Of a stretch of 64,000 nt of DNA, positions 1 to 10,791 are shown piece by piece. The DNA comes from Buddleja alternifolia. Taxonomy: Eukaryota > Streptophyta > Magnoliopsida > Lamiales > Scrophulariaceae. The first letter of the stretch is position 1; every line of letters begins with the position of its first letter. The translations under genes and the position numbers were made by a program. The notes under the pieces are model-generated. The model was not told where the DNA came from, ran no database searches, and saw only the letters and a program-made list of their open reading frames with translations. The stretch spans positions 31,227,953 through 31,291,952 of the forward strand of contig CM033408.1 of assembly GCA_019426215.1 (NCBI GenBank). The letters are read 5' to 3'.

Positions 1-182
1 ATTTCTATCAAACTAACGAAATCATGGTCCTGTTACAAATAGAATTGTCACAGCCATCTCTACAATTGAGATCTCTTTCGTTCCAAAACATGCTCCAGAA
101 AAAGCAGATTCACCACAGCACAATGCATACAATACACATACTATATTAGTACTATGAATTTGGCGCCTCGAAAATCGGTGCC

Positions 183-372
183 TTACATAACACGAAACCA
201 GAGATCAGGACTTCATCCAATCCGCCGATCATCACCTTAAAGTGAACACGCAGAATCTAAAACTCGTATATATTTAAGATTACATAACATGAAACCAGAG
301 GTCAGGGCTTCATCAAATCTGCCTATCATCACCTTAAAGTGACAACGCAGAATCCAAAACTCATATATATAT
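183..372. repeat. Tandem direct duplication, two ~93-bp copies
   Basis: Copy 1 (183-275) and copy 2 (280-372) both run from TTACATAACAYGAAACCAGA through the shared stretch ATCACCTTAAAGTGA to AAAACTCRTATATAT, with scattered substitutions and a 97-bp period. The second copy runs into a (TA)n tract. No coding frame spans the pair, so its role is unknown. Confidence 0.8.
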
Positions 373-569
373 ATATATACACACACATATTTTTAGAAAA
401 AAAATCACATATTCTCATTTCAACTTTTCATAATTTTCCAGTAGCTACTGCAATTATATGCAAGGTAGAAGTAGAAATCAACTAACCGCGAGTATGACAT
501 ACAACTCGATGTAATTATAACGAATCATAAACGTGAATAAAGCAATAATAAACCTAAATTTCAAATCCT

Positions 570-930
570 TCAGTATTTTATCGCACTACACACTCCAATG
601 TAGAAGTAAACAAAATGAAAATCGAAAATGCAATTGACCTGACTTTGTTTGATTTTAACAATAATCTTCGAAATGTGCAAAACCTCTCCTCCGATCTTCT
701 CCGCAGCGGTCGTAACTCTACCGACGTGCTGCGAAATGAGATCGCCAAACGCCAAAATTGACGGATATATCCTTCGCAGCGCCATCTCCGTCGACCTCCG
801 CCGCGCCGGAAACCTCCATCGGAAAGCGTTTCCCGCCGCGTCACCGCCGATTCTAACCTCAGTATCAGCTTCTCAATTCTCACCCCATGCTTTTGACGCT
901 CTCAACTGTATTTCATCTGCTATTTTATAG
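570..930 (-). other. GC-rich patch with possible small exon
   Basis: Bases about 690-860 are clearly richer in G+C than the surrounding AT-rich DNA, which in this genome is typical of coding exons. On the minus strand an open frame starts at an ATG at 783-785 (MALRRIYPSILAFG...) and runs 71 codons to 570. It passes a possible splice donor (CAG|GTCAAT) near 643. I do not recognise the product and found no partner exon. It may be the first exon of a small gene, or a decayed gene fragment. The other overlapping frames are no better. Confidence 0.2.
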
Positions 931-1002
931 TTGAAAGTATTTGGCTTCTATTTTCCTCTTCCAGGATTGTGGAGGAATGTGTGTTTTACACGTGTCGGAC
1001 CA

Positions 1003-1190
1003 ATATTGATACTCAGTGAGACCGAGAGTTGGACTCCCGTTGTATTTCAACCAGACAAATTGTTAATACACAATAAAATATATATTTATATATATATATA
1101 TATATATATATTAATGGATCACACACATATTTTAACACTTAGTGTGGTTGAAATTCATCGGGAATCCAACTCCCGATCTCACTAAGTATC
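1003..1190. repeat. Foldback element with (TA)n loop, copy 1
   Basis: The left arm contains GAGAGTTGGACTCCCGTTG and CAATTGTTAATACACAATA-like sequence. A (TA)n loop lies at about 1079-1110. The right arm carries the reverse complement, including GGGAATCCAACTCCCGAT followed by CTCACTAAGTATCACC. It has the layout of a MITE-like hairpin. Related copies lie at 1205-1400 and 13015-13200. Confidence 0.65.
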
Positions 1191-1204
1191 ACCCTAGAGA
1201 CTAG

Positions 1205-1400
1205 CATGAGGATATCAAATTTATGGGTTGGTACTTAATGGATGCGGGAGTTTAACTCTCAGATAAATTTCTACCATAAACGATGTTTAAACTTGCGGAG
1301 GGTCCACCAAAAAATATATATATTTTATTATATTTTAACATTTGTGTGGTGGATATTATTCGGGAGTTGGACTTATCGGATCTACTGAGTATCACCCAAA
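1205..1400. repeat. Foldback element with (TA)n loop, copy 2
   Basis: Immediately right of copy 1. It carries GCGGGAGTTTAACTCTCAGA on the left, an AT-rich loop near 1308-1335, and TTCGGGAGTTGGACTTATCG followed by CTACTGAGTATCACCC on the right. The arms pair imperfectly. The shared GGAGTTNNACT core and GAGTATCACC end place it in the same family as 1003-1190. Confidence 0.55.
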
Positions 1401-2733
1401 TTTATGCATGTTACACAAATGTAAATATATATACGTGTGCGTGTTACAAAAAATGTTGCACAAGAATATTATAAAAGATTTGATTTGGAGCAGGAGTTGA
1501 AGAACATCCGTCGAGGAGAGGAGAAATAGGGAATATTCTAGCTTAATCCCAGCTGACACCCAAGTGTATTTTACAAATTGGTTGATCAATCGCATAGCAA
1601 TTGTAATTTATTTTTCATATGAAATATACTTGGATGCGATCAAGTCGGAAACATATTAGAATTTTTTGGGCGCAGAAGAAAACTAGTATAAGAGCAGTCA
1701 CGCCTATGTACATAATTAATATAATTTTATATTTCCAAGAAAAAGTGATAGTTATTAGATTTATTATCAGTGACCTACAAAAAAAAAAATTGATGTTCTT
1801 CGTGTGGTAAATGAGAGTAACTAGAGATTATTCCATATGCGCACATAAGTTTAACTTAGATATTCTTATTGAAAATTTGGTTTTTAGATTAATCCTTTTC
1901 TTTTGGTTGGAAAAATATTAGTCTCGTTTGAAATTCGTAAACGTTATCTAAGAGCCCTTTGAGCCTTTATTTGTGCTTCAAATGATTTGAGATCTATGTT
2001 TTTCTATTATTCTCTGCTCTGCCTTAAAAAAGTCCCTTTTTTCTAATATCTCTTTGAAATTTGGAAATGAGACTATTTCTACAGCATTATTGAAATGCAA
2101 TAATATGAAATTCAAGCTACCGGAAATCCGGAAGTAGATTTTTAAGCTTCCGGCCTAACTCTAGCTCGAGGCTTGTCAGACTTTAGCTCTATTTTGTATG
2201 ATTTCGAGTCCAAATTTTTCACTAATATTTATTTGATTCCCCATTATTTGCACATGTGGATTATACTCAATATGTTTCTCGAGTCAAAGGAGAAAAAGAT
2301 AATGCAAAATTCGATACTACTTCAAACTTAAAGAAAAAAATATTAAAATATCATACACAGAATGTCACAAAAAGTGATTGATCTTTCATTAAACTCCCAT
2401 GAATAAAAATGCAATAAACCAAGGGGATATGTAATGAGAAGCAAAGGTAAAACATTCTAGTTCAGATCCGATGTAGAACTCACATGTAATTCACAAAAAA
2501 GTGAATTATACTTGTCCAATTGGTCACTCGCCTTTAAAATTACAATTAAGGTCGATAAAACCAAGTTCGGGCTAAAAATTTCCAGCAAATATATATATTT
2601 ACCTAAATATATTTACAACTCCAAGTACAACGTCACGCGCTTTTATAAGAAAGCTTTGCCATCCTCTGCTATTTTACCAATAAGTATACACAATAGAAAT
2701 TAGTTTACCTTTCCATGCATCATCAAAAAATGT
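1401..2733. other. Gene-free AT-rich stretch with one foldback (1531-1670)
   Basis: No credible coding frame is seen. At 1531-1670 lies an imperfect foldback whose ends read GAATATTCTAGCTTAATCCC and the near-complement of TTAGAATTTTTTGGG, with inner arms CAAGTGTATTTTACAAA and AAATATACTTGGATGCGA. Similar elements occur at 8377-8526, 44994-45132 and 48097-48223. The remainder (1671-2733) shows only AT-rich sequence and is likely downstream flank of the kinase gene on the minus strand. Confidence 0.5.
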
Positions 2734-2800
2734 TCATCTCCAACTAGGTCTTCCTTCATCATCATTCACCACTTCCTTTTCTGCTTTAATCCTTACCAAA
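2734..2800 (-). pseudogene. Out-of-frame C-terminal tail after the kinase stop
   Basis: Directly after the TAA that ends the predicted kinase (2801-2803), another frame stays open and ends VNDDEGRPSWR followed by TGA at 2734-2736. Family members, as I remember them, end in a similar acidic stretch followed by RWR or SWR. Shifting frame by one base near 2802 joins the two parts. This suggests a recent frameshift or a base-call error, and only the first reading is annotated as coding. Confidence 0.45.
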
Positions 2801-5800
2801 TTATGCTTGAAGATGTAGAGGAGTTGTATCTCGAGGGGGACGAGGTTCCTGTAGGTAAGGTTCCAAAATGAACTTTTAGAATAAAGCACAATAACATAAA
2901 TTAGAATAATAAACACAGATTTATGTCCCTCAACTATATAGGGTTACAAAGACGAGCGAGAAGGAGATAGATTCACCGTAGGAGATGAATGTACAAAGAG
3001 AGTCCAAAAGCTGTCAAAATAATCTAGTTCTGAAATAAGACTATAGTGTACCATAACGCGGTGTGATGCGTGCCTTGGGAATCCTAAAACTAGGCAAACA
3101 CAACAAAAGACCATATTTTGGGTTTAGAACTTTAAGACATACCCCAAAAATGAAAATGGATAAAACAACTTTAAACTCACATATTCTAGTGTAGTTGAAT
3201 TTTGGGATAATTAAATCACACCACTTTATTTATTGGGTGATTACCACAAACTCTCTGAGGCTTTGCATATTACTAAGATGCCCCGAGTCACATCCTAACA
3301 ACTCGAAAACAAATCAAGGTGTAAAATTGTAATATGCTTTTGCCGACACGGAAGTTATGATGATTTCTCAAATCTCGGGATGTTGTTCGTAAATATGGTC
3401 CCACAGAGGGGGTTGTCTATATAATTTTACAATTGTATTCTTTACGATATTCATGATCACCGAGGGAAGTGGTCTCACATGTTTGAATTACCACACTTGA
3501 TTCAAGCATGTTGGCCATGATCTTAAGAATTAGGAGAGAAAACCAAACACGTAAAACTAACTAACCAGTCGTTGTAAAAAGGTACTAGCTATAAGTTGAA
3601 AGACAAAGCATTAAGAGGACAATGCTTACTGCACGGTAAGGAAATTCATCTGCCTCAAGCATGTGGACAATTTGCCCCATTTTGGGACGTTTATTAGCAT
3701 CCATATCTATACACCGAAGACAAACCAGTAATATTCTCTTTAAGGCTCTCGGGGGAGGAGGGACATCAATGAGGGGGTCTACCAACTCTTCGCCACGACG
3801 ACTTGCAACCTTCCCTTTGAACCAATCAACCAAGTTCATCTGAAATTGGGAAAAGGAATTAAAAGTTGGGGAGGGAGTTAAATATGCGCGCTGTTTATCC
3901 TTTGTTTGGTTCAAGGATCTTGGCGAAAAAAGAAAATGGCTAGGACAAATAAAACATTAAGGCCCTGTTTGGTTCTTGGATTTTGGTTAGGAAAAGGAAA
4001 AGAAAAAGGAGAATGACCAGAAAATAAAGCACAAAGTACTATTAATAGCACGCATAATTTTTTCCTTCTCTTTTACCTCACCGAAATCTAAGAACCAAAC
4101 AGAGCCTAAAGAAATACAAAATCTAATGTTTGATTGTCTAGAGAAAACAATGAAGAAAACAATTGGACGGAGATGATGATTGTATTCGAGCTTGTTTTAT
4201 GTGCAAATAATCATTTTCCATGCCACACTCGTTTTTTTCATCGTTTTGTAGGAAAAATGAGTTTTTCCGACAAGAGAACATTTTCGGGTCAAGTTTTCTT
4301 TTCCATCGTTTTCTTCCTATCAACCAAACTTGTTTATCTATTTTTTTTCCTTTTCCTCACCAAAATCCTTGTACCAAAGAGTGTGTTTCAGAGCTGGAGA
4401 GGTTAATATGGCGGAGTAGAACAAATAGGAATTTCTTTTTTACCTCTCCAGGTGGTTTAGAGTAGTCTACGGGGCTCCTTCCAGTAATTATTTCCATGAG
4501 TAGAACTCCAAAGCTATATACATCGCTCCCCTCATTAAGCATACCGGTACTTGCATAGTCAGGGGAGACATATCTGTGATGAATAACCAAATGAATAATT
4601 GATGAGGAACAAAGACAATGGATCCCAAACTCGTTCTAACACTTATTCAAAGGAGAATTACACAAACAAAGGTCAGAACAGAACAAACCCAAAAGTTCCC
4701 ATCACTCGTGTGGTAACGTGGCTTTTCTCAGATCCTAATAGTTTAGCAAGTCCAAAGTCTGATACTTTGGCATTCCATTTCCTATCTAAGAGAATGTTGC
4801 TGGATTTCACATCACGGTGAACAACTTTGGGTTCCAATCCTTCATGTAAGTATGCCAACCTGTGAAATAGCGCAAATTCAAAAATAAATAAAAAGGTAGA
4901 GAATGAGACAGAAAAAAAAAAAAAGAATTGAGCGAAGGACTGGTCACAATGACTACATCAGCAGCATTGTAAAGAAATCCGACAGAACAAGTTTCCTTTT
5001 CTTTCTCAGAAAGCATTTACAGTTAAATGAAGTCAATCGATCTCTGTTACATTAATGTGACAAAGATTCTGAACAGAGAAGGAAAGGCATGAACTATATA
5101 AAGGCTTGTTAATGGTACGTTTGAATCAAGGATTTCACTGAGGGGAGAGAATGAAACTGAAAGGTGTAAAAATTAAAGCCTACACTTACATTATTTGAAG
5201 TGAGTAGATTATTTTTTTAAGTGTTTTCTTCCCAGGTATCTAAGGTCCAAACATTGCCTAAATGTTCCACGGTATATCTATTAACTTCTTTATGGACGCC
5301 TAAAAGAGATGTAATCATATATTGAATCACAAATTCAAACAAAAAGATAATGGGGACGTAATATCACGTGATGATGATGAGACAGAAAAATGTCGATCAA
5401 ATAGACAATATGTAGTACGAAAAACATTCTAAGATAAACCATGGTATTGCCTCACCCTTTCGCCGTCCCAATGGCAATTTTCATCCGGATCTCCCAAGTC
5501 AAAGGGCTAACTGGCCCCACATCACCATGTAACCACTGCTCCAAATTGCCATTATCAATGTACTCATAGACAAGCAACCTGATGGAGTAAAACGAGCCAG
5601 CAATAAGTCAAGAAAAACGTTTTCATATCTACATTAATAGAGAGAATCCAAATAGAAAGAGAGGGCTACCTTTGAGCGCCTTCTGCACAATAACCTATCA
5701 GACCCACAAGGTTCTTGTGTTTTACTTTCCCAATGGCTTCAACCTCCACCTTAAACTCCTTCTCTGCTTGGCCCCTGTTGACAAACAGGTCATAGATCAG

Positions 5801-8057
5801 TAAACCCGGTTCCAGCAATGAGTCCACTTAGGATCCACATCCAATTGCATCTTACCCGCTGAATATAGTATCAGCCAGATCCAATTGCATCTAATCAATG
5901 CTAGTGAAGTTATGTTAATTATTTGAGTTATTGACATAAATGCCTTTGTTTAGTTAAACGATTAAGGGAAGAAATTGATTTGTACGACATATCACACAAC
6001 TGGGTCATGGGTTTCAATTTTTGGACTGCAGCTATCGAACCCTGAAGGAAAAGAACATTATACAGGAAAAAATTCATGTTCTATACCCAGTAGTTATGCA
6101 AAATGAGAACAATCTTCTTTTTTAACTCCACAAATTTAAATCCAATTAACCTATCATACGACTTTTTATAACTTTGCATGTATACATTTAATTACGTTTG
6201 CATACCGAAACGAGTATGCATTTTGGGGTCCGAAAGTGAAGTGAAAATCACACTGTCCACTTGCATTAAGATGTAACATGTTGTCTTTCCCAATAGAGAC
6301 TTGCTATGGTTAAAAATGGACCTCATTAGCATATTCCATAGCTAGAATAACACTTAGTACAATACTTTACAATTCACAGATAATCTCTCTTAACCAGCAA
6401 TAAGCCTATTATAAACACACAACCAATCATCATACTTACTAAAGAAAAAAAGAACAATAAGGGGCAAAGAAAAAGGAAAAGAGTATCTAAACTGAGTAAC
6501 AAAGACAAAAAGATAAAGTTAATTAAGATAAGATAAAGCCACGTATAGATAATGCAACGGCTAAAACAAAATTAATTGAAGGTAAAAAGGATAGGTTTAA
6601 ACTCAAAAGTTTGTCATATGGAAACCCACAAGATCCTCTATTGCAAATTTTGTTATATTTCATATTCCATTTGTTTCTATGAATGACAAGTTAATAAATA
6701 TTTTCCTAAAATATACAAGGATTTGGATTTTACACACTTGGCGTGCATACAAGTAAATGAAATAAAAGATGTAACAGTATTTTGCAGTAGAGGATCTGAA
6801 CTGATATGGAAGATGGGAGTAGAACAACAAGAAAAAAGAAATAAAAGCTACTGTTTACTTTGTCTTCTTTCTTTAATCATTAGCCAAGAAAGAGCCAAAA
6901 AAACAGTCACCTACAAACTCAACTCCATACAGTCCAGATATACGAAGCTCTGATTCTCCTACCATCCCTTCCCTTCTCAAGAGTCCCCACCAAAAACAAC
7001 AATTATTACACTCACTAACTCCACTTACACTAGAATAACAATTCAAACAACAATAGCAACCACGATATAATAAATGAAATTCCAAACACGAACTTAAAGG
7101 TGGATGGAAACACGAATGATACTAAATGCACAATAAATCCGTTTGTTAAAAGCTTGAGTTCGGTTCGTCAACATATCATACCAACCAAGCTTGAACAATC
7201 TTTTGTTTGTTTTATAAGTTTGAAGCTCAGCTCAAGCTAGACTCGATTAGTGAAAAATGATAAAATATGTGCAAAAAAAACCAAGTTACTCGAGCTCAAC
7301 TCAATTAAAATTCGGCTCGATAAACAATCAAACCAAACTCTAACACGAATTACGAAGCTCGACTTGTTCAACTTGTTTACGGACCTAATTGAAACAAACT
7401 ACCTCCTGCAATCAAACACCATTAGTGCAAATTGTACGCTATTATTTATTTATTTCAGGACGAGTCAAAACAGATTGAGTCTATCGATTATTGTACGTAC
7501 TTGTTATTCAGAAGATTTTTCACGGCAACAACAGAACCGTCGTGCAAAACGCCACGATAAACAATGCCATAGCCTCCTTCTCCGATCACATTATCACCGG
7601 AAAACTGATTCGTCGCCGTTTGAAGCTCCGTCAAGCTGTACCACCTACCCCACCCAAAGCTCCCCAAACTGTCGGTAGACGACGACAACGCCGACGACGA
7701 CGTCGTACTCGATTCTTTGCTCTCCGAGCTCCTCTTCTTGCTCTCCAACTCAATAGCCGCCACGTCATCCACCACAAACACTGAGTTTTTCTCACTCACA
7801 TTTTTGGTTGTTTGCCTTTGATTCGGCTCGTTAACTTCGCTGATCTCTTTGCAGACCAGAGGCAGAAATCCTGACCGGTGTTTCACGCCGACACGGCGGC
7901 GTTTGCAGCTCCGATGACGGATAAATAGGAAATACAACGCGAAGACGACGAGCACCACCGCGATTGTAGCGGCGATGAGGACGTAGAGTTTGAGGCCGAG
8001 AATCGGAGTTTTTTTGGTGAAAATGCTGTCGCCGGAGGAACCGCCGGAGGAAGCCAT
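2801..8057 (-). CDS. Receptor-like protein kinase, At4g34500 type (7 exons)
   Basis: Exons on the complement: 7501-8057, 5670-5774, 5456-5578, 4689-4859, 4444-4573, 3630-3839, 2801-2848. All introns are GT-AG, phases agree, and the product is 447 aa. It starts [10 protein letters not shown] with a single membrane segment at about residues 25-47 and no signal peptide. A linker follows, then a full kinase domain: glycine loop GEGGYG 159-164, Lys180, alpha-C Glu196, HRD 276-278, DFG 296-298. From memory the closest family is the small group of membrane kinases including Arabidopsis At4g34500 and At1g01540; substrates are unknown to me. Two oddities: the usual APE/SPE motif reads SPD (322-324), and the last exon stops after 15 codons although an out-of-frame continuation resembling the family's tail follows. 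Intron 1 is 1.7 kb; the intron at 3840-4443 holds a MITE. Family assignment is secure; the exact last exon is less so. Confidence 0.92.
3961..4106. mobile_element. PIF/Harbinger (Tourist-like) MITE, 146 bp
   Basis: The termini are GGCCCTGTTTGGTTCTTGGA and, inverted on the right, GGCTCTGTTTGGTTCTTAGA. Perfect TAA duplications flank the element at 3958-3960 and 4107-4109. A 3-bp TWA target site and G/C-rich termini are typical of PIF/Harbinger MITEs. It lies in intron 5 of the kinase gene and has no coding capacity. Confidence 0.85.
7130..7400. repeat. Dispersed GCTTGAGCTCGGCTCGA-type repeat, intronic
   Basis: This stretch in kinase intron 1 carries CAAGCTTGAACAATCTTTTG, then GAAGCTCAGCTCAAGCTAGA, and then AAAATGATAAAATATGTGCA. 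The same ordered blocks occur at 53830-54030 in a KCS intron, and diverged relatives occur at 13495-13850 and 23880-24175. It has no coding potential. It is probably a non-autonomous DNA transposon remnant. Confidence 0.55.
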
Positions 8058-8376
8058 TGTTTCCGGCGAGATCGCACGGTGTGTGTGTGTGCAGAAATTG
8101 TGGGAGGAAATGGCTAGGGCATGGATTTTGAGTAGAAGTTAAGATGAAAATTGAAGAAATGTAGTTTTGAGGTGGTAGCTTGGTAGAGAGTGGGCGGTAA
8201 AGGGTATACCAAATAAAGTGTGAGTTTTACCAAAGTGGGGGAGGGGAGATGAATTGATGAGAAAGAAAGGGGGAAAATATGAAATGAGTTAATGAGTATT
8301 GGGTTTTTTTTTTCATGTAGGGCCTTGGATGTTCATCATTTTCACATGACCCCTGACTTTGAATTCTCGTTTCGTC
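8058..8376 (-). promoter_or_regulatory. Upstream flank of the kinase gene
   Basis: Contains the presumed 5' leader and proximal promoter of the minus-strand kinase. A (GT)n-rich stretch lies just upstream of the ATG (about 8080-8092). I see no convincing TATA box. Confidence 0.35.
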
Positions 8377-8526
8377 GAAAATTCTAGTTCGCTCCCGATT
8401 CGACCAAATTCATGAGTATTTTATAAAATAACTTCTCAATTATATGATAAGTGTAATACATTCTTCTTGTAAAATACACTTGAATGCGACCAAAACAGAT
8501 CTGAGCTAGAATTTCCCGTGTTGTAT
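8377..8526. repeat. CTAG-ended foldback, copy
   Basis: The left end is GAAAATTCTAGTTCGCTCCC, and the right end, read inverted, is GGGAAATTCTAGCTCAGATC. The inner arms CAAATTCATGAGTATTTTAT and AAAATACACTTGAATGCGAC also pair. It belongs to the same family as 1531-1670, 44994-45132 and 48097-48223. Confidence 0.6.
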
Positions 8527-8908
8527 ATTACAGATACGCGTTAATTGTATATTTACTTTGAATTCTCGTTTCGTCTTGCGTTTTCTATTACAGATCCACG
8601 TTAATTGTATATTTATGGTTGAATAAATATGACATGAGTTAAAGAGTTTTGGGTTTTTTTACATATAGAGGGCCTTGGATGTTCTTCATTTTCACATGAG
8701 CCCTCACTTTGAATTATCTAATGTTTGTTGTGTCGTTTCGTCTCGTGTTTTGTATTACAAATGCCCTAAAAGATTGCAAAAGGACATATTTGCCACTTGA
8801 CTTGTAGGCTAGGGCGGGGAAACCAATAATCCAAATGCTAACTTTGAGAAGAAGCGGTTAGTTGACAATATTATGGAACAAACAAAGGAAAAATAAATTA
8901 TAAGAAGG

Positions 8909-9341
8909 GAAATTAACTTTTTTCACCCCTCATATGTCGTTAAATACTCACTTTAATTCTTCATGTAAAAAAATTAACACTTTTGTCCCTTATGTATAAA
9001 ATATGCCGATTGTCCTTTTTTTTCAAATTCCGACCTATTTTCTCCGGAAATCCTGGAGCGTGAGTTTCACTCACTTAATGCAGGGGTATAATCGACTTTT
9101 TCCCTTCTTTTACATATGTATCCCTTCTTCCTGTTTCACTCCCTTCTTTTACATATGTATCATATTTTTTATACCCCTGCATAAAGTGAGTGAAACTCAC
9201 GCTCCAGGATTCCCGGAGAAAATAGGCCGAAATTTGAAAAAAAAGGACAATCGGGATACATATTTTATCTATAAGGGACAAACGTGTTAATTTTTTTATA
9301 AGAGGGACTAAAGTGAAAATTTGACGACACAGTGAGAATTC
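8909..9341. mobile_element. Long inverted-repeat (foldback) element, MULE-like family
   Basis: Two arms of roughly 200 bp are inverted around about 9125. The left arm has CCGATTGTCC and GAGCGTGAGTTTCACTCAC. The right arm has GTGAGTGAAACTCACGCTCC and GGACAATCGG. The outer arms match, in order and spacing, the outer arms of the element at 37601-38690 (blocks ending AAATTAACAC, then GTCCCTTATG, then the CGAT.GTCC block, then TTCCGACC). The family assignment comes from that similarity. I could not identify a target-site duplication here. Confidence 0.65.
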
Positions 9342-10194
9342 TTCATGCACACGTCCCATTCACCATGATACCCATTATCTATCCCCTTTTGATTTTATTC
9401 TTCAAAGCCTAATTGGGATTAACAGACTTGAAAAGGACTGAAAACAACCTATCAATGAAGTCTAATATAACCAAAATCTAACATTACTCTTTTGAATTTA
9501 GATCAATTTTGGCGGGTCAATCTCGACCAATCAAAAAATTGGTAAATGTCGATCCAAGCAAAGAATCATCAAATGATAAGGTGAAAATAATGTATCATTT
9601 CATACAGTGAATTAGTATTTATAACTTTTAATCACGTGATATGATACTTAATGTGTTTAGAGTTGGATATGTGTACTCAGACTTGATCCATGATTCATAC
9701 TTAGGGTTGGACTTTGGATTTGGACAGGGTCGGGCGTGATTAAATATATACGCGCTTGAAATGTTTGGAATTCTAGTTAGTGGGAAGGGTATTTCAGTCT
9801 TTTAATCACGATGCTAAATAATACATACCACTCTTCAATTAACAAAGTGCCAAATTAAACATTTAAGGCAATCAAGTACGAAAAGATTGCCAACTTTGAT
9901 AAAGGTCAATGAAAAATTGCATTAATAACTGATGCAACTCTAAATAACTAAAGTCTTTGATTACAGGCAAAAAACAGTACAAGAATTATATTTATCTAAA
10001 AAAAAAAAAAATCCTTAATTCTTAGTGGCAATATGAATGTGGGATTAACTCAAGGTAATCACTCTTTCTACGACAAAGTTGTAGATAAGTTTAATAAGAA
10101 TTATTTTTTTTCCCATATAAGTTCAATTATTACATATGGAACTTATAATGTAGTTTATAGTAAGTCACCATTACCTATCCGAATTTTGTATGTT
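9342..10194. other. Gene-free AT-rich stretch
   Basis: Nothing coding or structured was recognised apart from short A/T runs. Confidence 0.5.
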
Positions 10195-10515
10195 ATCACA
10201 ATTTTTTATCTAAACTATTTTTCATTACACTTTTTTATCTCAACTATACGGGTTTTACACTTTCCTGTTTATTAGTATATTCTGGCGGAATATTCCATTG
10301 AATTTCAGCGCATACTGCAGAGTTAGAAAAGTGTAAAAAAACACAAAGTTTGAATAAAATAATGTAAACAAAAAATAGTTTACATAAAAAAGTTTGTTTA
10401 AACTCCACTTCGGCGGAATATGCTAATAGATAGGAAAATGTAAAACTTATAGAATTGAGATAAAAAAATATGATAAAAAATAGTTTAAATAAAAAATATA
10501 AAAAAATACAAAGTT
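10195..10515. repeat. Imperfect inverted repeat, ~320 bp
   Basis: Left-arm blocks (TATCTAAACTATTTTT, ATCTCAACTATACGGGTTTT, TTAGTATATTCTGGCGGAAT) reappear inverted on the right (AAAAATAGTTTAAATA, AAACTTATAGAATTGAGATA, GGCGGAATATGCTAATA). Probably a degraded MITE. Confidence 0.55.
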
Positions 10516-10791
10516 CGAGTGGATTATTATTTTTATCCATTATAATAAATACTTAATTATATACGACCATTGATGGCCATCTGATCACTATAGAAAATAT
10601 AAAATGACAATGTCAATGCCGATATACAGTGAGATCTTAGTCAAGACATAATAAATTAAAGACAATCGCACTATGATTGGTTTACAAATTACGAACAACA
10701 TATGATTGGATTCATTCTAGATCTTCCATTTTAAATTGACTTTTCTTCTTGCACTTTATTTCATATATATTATGCGTATAAAATTCATGTC

